A DNA stretch of 5,015 nucleotides. Origin: CAJQQY01 sp964352225 (lineage in GTDB: Bacteria > Bacteroidota > Bacteroidia > Chitinophagales > Saprospiraceae). Within the stretch, counting starts at the first letter, position 1, and every line of letters begins with the position of its first letter. A program made the translations under genes and the position numbers. Under the pieces are notes generated by a model. The model had not been told where the DNA came from. It was given only the letters and a program-made list of their open reading frames with translations, and searched no databases. Positions 1-5,015 of the stretch are shown piece after piece. Location of the stretch: NCBI GenBank assembly GCA_964352225.1, contig CAYGRM010000453.1, forward strand, positions 1 through 5,015. The letters run 5' to 3'.

Positions 1-51
1 TGGTGAAAAAAGACGCATAAAAAAGTTAGCGACATAATTCAAAACAGTCTC
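1..51 (+). mobile_element. Possible right end of an insertion sequence cut by the window edge (weak)
   Basis: Read on the minus strand, bases 51 to 38 give GAGACTGTTTTGAA. This resembles the GAGACTGT-type terminal inverted repeats of several IS5-like elements. On the plus strand an open frame enters from the left edge and stops at 35-37, reading GEKRRIKKLAT, which would fit the basic C-terminal tail of a transposase ending just inside the repeat. A second plus frame ends at 18-20 (VKKDA), and a minus frame from the ATG at 35-33 is also open to the edge, so the coding direction is not fixed. The other end lies outside the window and no target duplication can be confirmed. The call rests on a short remembered pattern and could be chance. 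Confidence 0.2.
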
Positions 52-585
52 TTAAAGCAAATGAAAAATCATATTTTTATTTTTAAAAAATAATTAATAT
101 TTTTTTTCCTAATTGGAAATATACATAGCTTCGTTACTCAATTTGATACTAATGAAATGAATATAATCCAAGAACATTTGAAAATAGATATGTTTGAAGA
201 TATATGGAATTTCTCCTTATGCATTTTCATTTTGTATTTTCATAAAAAATAATTCAATAATCGAGGCAAATAAATTACCAAGTAGAATGAATAATATGCC
301 TTTTCGATTTGAATTTTTCTTTCCAAAAATTAAAAAATTTTCCTAAAAACTTATTAGTACTGATATCGAACGGTTTCCAGTTCTATTGTATTTTATTTGC
401 TTAAAATCAAACAAGAAAGGATTGAAGTTATTTTTGGACATATGAATAACACCTGTTATAAGTCATTCTATTTGGTACAAATCCACCATGAGTAAAAAAT
501 TTCAAATACTAAACAAAATAAAAAATATTCAAATCAAAGCATTTTTCTAACCAAATTGAAATCACTAGATAAACTCCAAACTACT
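52..585. other. AT-rich intergenic stretch without a convincing gene
   Basis: This stretch is very AT-rich with many homopolymer runs. I see no RNA gene, no long repeat and no complete ORF of credible size. In plus frame 1, an ATG at 61 gives ten codons (MKNHIFIFKK), then a TAA at 91-93, then 52 stop-free codons to a stop at 250-252, including an ATG at 157 that would give 31 residues. In the same frame, 364-492 is stop-free for 43 codons and ends at 493-495; it has no ATG before 442. Other short frames are 287-346 (+, 19 residues) and 441-343 (-, 32 residues). None has a recognisable motif or ribosome binding site. They could be remnants of decayed genes or chance. The promoter of the lipoprotein gene at 586 must lie within this stretch or further left, but no clear Bacteroidota promoter pair is visible. 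Confidence 0.6.
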
Positions 586-1017
586 ATGTTTAAAAACTTA
601 ATCCTTTTATTCTTATTTTCTATTTCATTTTCAAGCTGTACGATTGTCGGAAATTACTACCTGATCAATTCAAGTAAAAATAAAATTAAAGTTAGTCTTA
701 CTCTCGATCCTAGCTTCATTTTATTAGGTAAAAAAGTTGAAATCAAAAGTCTGAAAAAGACAAAAAAGAAGGTGAAGTTTTCCGCCTTCAAAAAAATGAA
801 AACTCATCCTTACACCATTGACTCACTTACCTCTACTTTGCATTTTGAATTGGATAGTGAGCACCTAGCTTACCTTGGCACTAATTATAATACAAGGAAG
901 ATTGGAGATATTAAAATTGTAGAAAATAAAAATACATTTGAGTTTGATGATTCTAACCAAGGGAAATTTAAGTCAAGAGGATTGATGAAATATGTGATGC
1001 TCTATAAGTATGAATAA
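586..1017 (+). CDS. Small lipoprotein of unknown function
   Basis: The gene encodes 143 residues from the ATG at 586. I chose this start because it puts a short n-region (MFKN), a hydrophobic core (LILLFLFSISF) and a lipobox-like FSSC directly at the N-terminus, with the lipidated cysteine at residue 18 (codon 637-639). A TTG at 556 would add ten polar residues and is less likely. The frame is open back to a stop at 493-495 but has no earlier ATG. The mature part is rich in lysine (a KKTKKKVK patch near residues 55-63), serine and beta-forming residues, begins NYYLINSSKNKIKVSL, and has no other cysteine or membrane segment. It is probably anchored in the cell envelope facing the periplasm, since no acidic surface-export motif follows the cysteine. 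I recognise no family. It stands alone, converges with the large gene at 1087-3933, and ends 13 bases before the shared hairpin terminator. The secreted lipoprotein nature is fairly sure; the function is unknown. Confidence 0.82.
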   Translation: MFKNLILLFLFSISFSSCTIVGNYYLINSSKNKIKVSLTLDPSFILLGKKVEIKSLKKTKKKVKFSAFKKMKTHPYTIDSLTSTLHFELDSEHLAYLGTNYNTRKIGDIKIVENKNTFEFDDSNQGKFKSRGLMKYVMLYKYE

Positions 1018-1023
1018 AAAAAC

Positions 1024-1060
1024 AAAAAAAGGTCTTCAACTTTCGTTGAAGACCTTTTTT
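1024..1060. terminator. Bidirectional rho-independent terminator between convergent genes
   Basis: A perfect 10-bp stem, GGTCTTCAAC (1031-1040) with GTTGAAGACC (1045-1054), closes a four-base loop TTTC. Seven A bases (1024-1030) precede it and six T bases (1055-1060) follow, so either strand makes a stem followed by a U-tract, and the A/T tracts can extend the stem. It lies about 6 bases after the stop of the plus-strand lipoprotein gene to the first A of the tract, and about 26 bases after the stop of the minus-strand gene. It should therefore end both transcripts and prevent read-through into antisense. Confidence 0.92.
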
Positions 1061-1086
1061 CATGTCAACTAAAAATATAAGCTACA

Positions 1087-3933
1087 TTATTGTAAAACCA
1101 CTTTTCCACTATAAACATTTCCTCCATGAATTACTTGCAATAAGTACACGCCCTTTGGTAAATGATTCAAACTCAACTCTGTCATTTGATTAACTGCGCT
1201 ATTTTCCATAACTGCTTTACCTGTCATATCCGTTAATCTTAATTGAGCGGAACCTTGAATGTCAAAATTCAATTGAACTGCAATATTTCCATCCGTAGGA
1301 TTAGGAAAAACTTTTACATCTTTGGTCTTTCCAAAATCAATAGTTGCGACATCTGTATCTAACCATACTTCAACAGGGATTCTATCTCCAGCACAAGTTA
1401 TATCTGGAGTGCTGATTCGCCAATCGAAGAAATAGTAGTACCAGTTTTCTCCAAAGTTAGATGATTTAATCGAAGCATAATCTTGATATTCATATGGATA
1501 ATTTACTCCTTGACTACTTCTTTTTAATCGTGGTCCACCAACTCCCAGACTTCCAAAGTTTACCGTTTCATCAGTAGTCATCACCAAATCTGTTCCTTCT
1601 GGAACTTCCATTCCTACATAAACCATGGTTTCTCCCTCTGGAACATCAATGATTGCAGAATTCAATTCATTCCCATCTGAATCAAGTATAACTATCTTTC
1701 TTTCACCAGGAAAATCAGTATACACTTTTAGTGAATCCAAAATAAATGACTGGAGTGCATCGAAAATTAACTGATTATTTGAATTTAGATTTCCACTATA
1801 ATCAGTTCCTTGATGATTTTCCATTCCTACTCCACCATTTACACCTGCCATTATATTTCTATCTTCCACGTAGAAAAGTTTAGAAGCATCTATCATTCCT
1901 GTCGTAAAATTATTTCCAAAACCAAGTGGTGTTCCTCCTGTTGGCACATCATACCAAGCTAGATTAGCACCTACCCCTTCTAGTTCTGCCATTTCTCCCA
2001 ATGCCACAGTATCTCCAACAGCAGTAGGTGTTCCAGCCAATTCAAGCACCTCAACTTCTATTGCTTGGGAAACAAAACTATTACATGGTCCCTCTACCTC
2101 TACGGTATAAATACCGGATTCCGATACAGTTATAGAACTTCCTGTTTCATTATTCGACCACGTATATGAAAGAGCGTCCGGAGTAGCAATTTCAGAAAGT
2201 ACTACACTTTCTCCTTCACAAAAAACAACATCTCCCTCAGCAATAATTTCTGGATTAAAAACTGGATCAACTATCGTTGCAACATTACTTGAAAATCCAA
2301 AACAACCATTAGCATCCGTAACCGTTACAGAAAAGTTTCCTTGCGTCGTTACATCAATGGATGGTGTGGTAGCTCCAGTTGACCACTCATAAGAAGCGTA
2401 GCCAGCAGGTGCATTAATGGTTACAGATTGACCTGTACAAAACAAAGTAGAGCCAGTTACATCTAAAATTGGAGCATCAGCCAAACAACCACCTTCAATT
2501 AATTGAAGGGTAGAATTGGCATTGATACCAGTTTCAGTTTGTTTGATTCCTGATGGCCATTTAACCACTACAGAATCAACTTCAGTAGCAGTTCCTAATC
2601 CAAAATACTGAATCATAGAATTCATAATTCCATAACTTTCACCTGATCGAACTTCTCGCACTTGGATTCCCCAAGCTCCATATATTTCGATTCGAGCTCC
2701 TATCGCATTTCTATTACTAATTACTCCTTGTAATTGAACTGCTAGGTGGTTATTGGAATTTCCATCATTCATCCATATCACATCATCAATATTACTTGGA
2801 TTGGTATATATATTTGCATACCCACCATAAACATCTATAAATCCATCATTATTTAAATCTCCTAAAGCATATGATTCCATATCGTTGGTATCGAAGATTC
2901 CAGGCACTTCCGTAAAAGTTAAGTCCCCATTATTTCTAAAAATATGATGAACTGACCCAGCAACAATAATGTCAACCCATCCATCATTATCAAAGTCTCT
3001 CATCACGCCCTGAATAGGTAATCCATTCACATCGATTCCAGTATTAGTTGCTTCAACATAATGTCCAGTTCCATCATTAATTAATAATTGAGAGATGTGG
3101 TCATGATTCGTAATAAAGCAATCTAACCAACCATCATTATTTACATCCTGAAAATCAGCGGTCCAAGATTGGTAACCGATTTTTAAGCCATACTCTTCTG
3201 CCATTTCTGTATAATTCCCATCTCCATCATTTACATACAATGCATTAATTCTTCTGGGATCAGCCATATTGGTAACTCCTTGCCGGCATTTTGCAATGTA
3301 AAGATCAATGTCTCCATCATTATCAAAATCAGTCCAAATGCTTCCATAGTTTCCTGAGTTATCTGAATTAGGAACGGTTGCCATATCAATCCAACCATCC
3401 TGTGGCATTAAATTTCCCATTCCATCATTTCCCCAAATTCTACTCTCCGCATCATCATGACAGGCAAATACATCTAAAAAGCCATCATTGTTAATATCTG
3501 CAAAATTGGAACCTTGGACAAACATTCCTGGTCCAGGTAAATATGTAGTAGTATAAGTAGATCCATCACTACTTGCCATAGCTAGTTTTACATCATCATA
3601 TGCACCTCCAGCCAATACCTCATTATATCCATCATTATTGACATCGGCTACACACATACTCCATTGACTACCATTATCAATATTACCAATATTGAAAGTC
3701 GTAAAAATTTCATCCGTTTGATTTTGGAATTCAATGGTCAAATCATAACCTTGATTCATTCTAATGATATCATCCTTGCCATCATTATTCATATCCGTTA
3801 CCGCAATGGCAACTCCACTTTGAACATTAGCATTTGAAAGTAAATCATTTCTATTGGTAAATGAGATCTGCGCTTGAGCAGTTTGTATTAAAAAGATCAA
3901 TAGGAGAGGTAAAAAAGAGTAGTTTTTTTTCAT
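1087..3933 (-). CDS. Secreted FG-GAP/VCBS repeat protein with ASPIC/UnbV, Ig-like and T9SS type A sorting domains
   Basis: The gene encodes a complete 948-residue protein. Residues 1-21 form a Sec signal peptide with an AQA cleavage site before Gln22. Seven calcium-loop motifs of the DxNNDGxxD type start at residues 47, 97, 146, 202, 263, 313 and 359, spaced 46-61 residues apart, as in integrin-like FG-GAP/VCBS beta-propellers. An ASPIC/UnbV domain (about 396-480) shows NAIGAR, REVRSGESYG, FGLG and VKWPSG. Two Ig/PKD-like modules follow (about 483-556 and 557-632), with cysteine pairs 499/544 and 572/617. A third Ig-like module starts near 633 (AWYDVPTGG) and resumes at 841-859 (CAGDRIPVEV) after a beta-rich insertion. 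Residues 871-948 match the T9SS type A tail (KVFPNP, then LPKGVYLLQV). The protein is thus probably exported through the outer membrane and either attached to the surface or released. A role in adhesion or carbohydrate binding is inference; no catalytic site is visible. The start is the only sensible one, directly before the signal peptide. The gene is monocistronic, and its upstream region is interrupted by an assembly gap. Confidence 0.96.
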   Translation of the reverse strand: MKKNYSFLPLLLIFLIQTAQAQISFTNRNDLLSNANVQSGVAIAVTDMNNDGKDDIIRMNQGYDLTIEFQNQTDEIFTTFNIGNIDNGSQWSMCVADVNNDGYNEVLAGGAYDDVKLAMASSDGSTYTTTYLPGPGMFVQGSNFADINNDGFLDVFACHDDAESRIWGNDGMGNLMPQDGWIDMATVPNSDNSGNYGSIWTDFDNDGDIDLYIAKCRQGVTNMADPRRINALYVNDGDGNYTEMAEEYGLKIGYQSWTADFQDVNNDGWLDCFITNHDHISQLLINDGTGHYVEATNTGIDVNGLPIQGVMRDFDNDGWVDIIVAGSVHHIFRNNGDLTFTEVPGIFDTNDMESYALGDLNNDGFIDVYGGYANIYTNPSNIDDVIWMNDGNSNNHLAVQLQGVISNRNAIGARIEIYGAWGIQVREVRSGESYGIMNSMIQYFGLGTATEVDSVVVKWPSGIKQTETGINANSTLQLIEGGCLADAPILDVTGSTLFCTGQSVTINAPAGYASYEWSTGATTPSIDVTTQGNFSVTVTDANGCFGFSSNVATIVDPVFNPEIIAEGDVVFCEGESVVLSEIATPDALSYTWSNNETGSSITVSESGIYTVEVEGPCNSFVSQAIEVEVLELAGTPTAVGDTVALGEMAELEGVGANLAWYDVPTGGTPLGFGNNFTTGMIDASKLFYVEDRNIMAGVNGGVGMENHQGTDYSGNLNSNNQLIFDALQSFILDSLKVYTDFPGERKIVILDSDGNELNSAIIDVPEGETMVYVGMEVPEGTDLVMTTDETVNFGSLGVGGPRLKRSSQGVNYPYEYQDYASIKSSNFGENWYYYFFDWRISTPDITCAGDRIPVEVWLDTDVATIDFGKTKDVKVFPNPTDGNIAVQLNFDIQGSAQLRLTDMTGKAVMENSAVNQMTELSLNHLPKGVYLLQVIHGGNVYSGKVVLQ

Positions 3934-3977
3934 AATTATTTAGTTAAGTTTATTAGCATTGTTTAGAACATCTAAAT

Positions 3978-3987
3978 NNNNNNNNNN
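3978..3987. other. Assembly gap (ten N bases)
   Basis: Ten consecutive undetermined bases lie 44 bases upstream of the start codon of the large minus-strand gene. A run of exactly ten is typical of a scaffold join or placeholder, so the true length is unknown. The promoter of the large gene, and the adjacency of the right-hand lipoprotein gene to the rest, depend on this join being correct. Confidence 0.97.
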
Positions 3988-4007
3988 TGTTAATTACATT
4001 ACATATC

Positions 4008-4109
4008 AATTGAAGTAAAATATATTCGTAATCATAATTTGATGCTCTCGATAAGACATCTTTTATTAATAAATCAGGAATAACCAACTATTACTTCAAT
4101 TTTAAGTAA
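4008..4109. repeat. Short inverted repeat in the divergent intergenic region
   Basis: AATTGAAGTAA (4008-4018) recurs as its exact reverse complement TTACTTCAATT (4091-4101), separated by 72 bases. The right copy also forms its own small hairpin, TTACTT (4091-4096) with AAGTAA (4104-4109). The repeat lies between the divergent starts at 3933 and 4212, where promoters of both genes are expected, so it could be a pair of regulator sites. In DNA this AT-rich an 11-base match can also arise by chance. The rest of the 3934-4211 region holds no ORF worth calling and no clear TTG/TAnnTTTG promoter pair. Confidence 0.3.
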
Positions 4110-4211
4110 AACTATTGAAACAACTGCTTTTGCAAATTTTATATGACTATGCTTTGTTAAAACTTTCCTATTTGAATAATTCTTTTTTTCTAAAAAAATA
4201 AATTTATAAAA

Positions 4212-5015
4212 ATGAAAAACCTGCTAATCTTCATTTGTTTTTGCTTCCTTTTCCATTCCTGCACCTCTGAATATTCCGATAATAATGACGGGAAAAAAAT
4301 GGCGGAGAATGCCCCAAAACTAAGTCTTATCTGCCAACCTGAAACCTCCAAAATGGAAGGTGCTCCTGCTCATTCCGTCCATTTAATGTTTAATGATGAA
4401 AAAATAAAACTGGCTGATATCTTAGCTTGTGAGGTTTTCAAAAAAGAAGATTTCAATCAATATCAGATGCCTGACAATACGCTTCAAGCTTGCGGTGGTT
4501 GGTGGGCTGGAGGAGGTGAATACTTTTACCTTTACCAAAAAACTAATGGCAATTATGCTGTAAATTATGGTCAAATGTATGAAGAAAAAGAAACTGGAAA
4601 ATATGACTACACCGAACTCCTCCAAATCAAAAAAAATGATAAAGGCAATTATGCGGCTTTCCCAAAACATTCTATAAAAGACCTAGTTGGCGTTTACACT
4701 TTAGAGGGATCTGACAATTCTTGGATGTTGGTAGTCAAGCCGAATGATGAAAATATAACTGCTACTTACTTTGTTGTTGATGGTGTACTCCCAACAACGA
4801 AAGCCTTAAAAAGTGGGGAGGTAAAATTGGGAGAAGGTAAAATACTAAATGATTTCAATGTAGATTTTTCTGATATGGTCATTAATTCTGAATTAGGGCA
4901 AGGACAGTTAGAAACTATTTTTGGAAGAGAAAGAATCACCTTCTTTGAAATCCCAAGTCACTTGGAAAATTTTCTGGATCATCTCTTTGTTCACTTAGAC
5001 CTCCGTGACCAACAA
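4212..5015 (+). CDS. Lipoprotein of unknown function, 3' end beyond the window
   Basis: An ATG at 4212 opens 268 codons without a stop up to the right edge, so the C-terminus is missing. An in-frame TAA at 4191-4193 leaves no earlier start, and the leader before the ATG is A/T-rich, as is common in Bacteroidota. The N-terminus is a lipoprotein signal peptide, MKNLLIFICFCFLFHSC, with the predicted lipidated cysteine at residue 17. The acidic stretch after it (TSEYSDNND, 18-26) loosely resembles the surface-export signals known for Bacteroidota lipoproteins; that is inference. The mature part has cysteines at 41, 73 and 94, a striking ACGGWWAGGGEYFYLY patch at 93-108, and a mainly beta-type composition further on (for example VGVYTLEGSDNSWMLVV, 159-175). 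No catalytic motif or known family is recognised. It is divergent from the large T9SS protein gene, across a region with an assembly gap. The coding call is strong because of length, signal peptide and consistent codon use; the function is open. Confidence 0.88.
   Translation, partial: MKNLLIFICFCFLFHSCTSEYSDNNDGKKMAENAPKLSLICQPETSKMEGAPAHSVHLMFNDEKIKLADILACEVFKKEDFNQYQMPDNTLQACGGWWAGGGEYFYLYQKTNGNYAVNYGQMYEEKETGKYDYTELLQIKKNDKGNYAAFPKHSIKDLVGVYTLEGSDNSWMLVVKPNDENITATYFVVDGVLPTTKALKSGEVKLGEGKILNDFNVDFSDMVINSELGQGQLETIFGRERITFFEIPSHLENFLDHLFVHLDLRDQQ

Noticed and set aside
429..436. TATTTTTG matching the Bacteroidota -7 element TAnnTTTG upstream of the small lipoprotein gene
   Set aside because: There is no TTG at the expected distance upstream and the site is about 150 bases from the start codon. 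Such matches are common in AT-rich DNA.
364..495. Resemblance of QERIEVIFGHMNN to the VERxFG region of IS5-type transposases
   Set aside because: The match is a few residues only, lacks the catalytic acidic residues, and the frame is closed on both sides; it is kept only as a possible remnant.
556..585. TTG start at 556 adding ten residues to the small lipoprotein
   Set aside because: The ATG at 586 sits directly before the signal peptide; the extra MKSLDKLQTT would give an unusually long, partly acidic n-region.
2760..3640. Recurring CCATCATT on the plus strand as a possible CRISPR or satellite array
   Set aside because: The copies are short, irregularly spaced and coincide with the NDG codons of the protein repeats, so the coding sequence explains them.
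4130..4156. TTG plus TATGCTTTG as a promoter for the right lipoprotein gene
   Set aside because: The -7 element has one base too many between TA and TTTG and the spacer of 15 is short, so it does not fit the known consensus.
4422..4670. An 82-codon open frame on the minus strand
   Set aside because: It lies wholly inside the plus-strand lipoprotein gene in antisense. Its translation is a biased run of Phe, Ile and Ser with no domain, as expected when a lysine/glutamate-rich gene is read backwards.

Overview
The window comes from a low-GC member of the Bacteroidota, probably a Flavobacteriia- or Cytophagia-like lineage. The evidence is a large secreted protein with a C-terminal type IX secretion (T9SS) type A sorting domain, two lipoproteins with Bacteroidota-style signal peptides, starts in A/T-rich leaders without a clear Shine-Dalgarno sequence, and very AT-rich intergenic DNA. 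A run of ten N bases shows this is a draft scaffold joined across a gap.

Layout from left to right. Bases 1-51 may be the right end of an insertion sequence, but this is weak. Bases 52-585 are AT-rich and hold no convincing gene, only short stop-free stretches. At 586-1017 (+) is a small lipoprotein of unknown function. It converges on the large gene at 1087-3933 (-), and one perfect hairpin with A and T tracts (1024-1060) lies between them and can terminate both. The large gene encodes a 948-residue secreted protein: signal peptide, seven FG-GAP/VCBS calcium-loop repeats (a probable seven-bladed beta-propeller), an ASPIC/UnbV domain, two cysteine-bearing Ig/PKD-like modules, a third Ig-like module split by a roughly 150-residue beta-rich insertion, and the T9SS tail. 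A 278-base divergent intergenic region containing the assembly gap follows. A second lipoprotein gene (4212 onward, +) runs off the right edge without a stop.

All three protein genes encode envelope or secreted proteins, but nothing shows that they act together. The two outer genes read + and the middle gene reads -, so no two adjacent genes form an operon. I found no tRNA, rRNA, CRISPR array, defence system or metabolic cluster. The domain order and split Ig module of the large protein are the points most worth a second look. I see no clear evidence for a new biological system.
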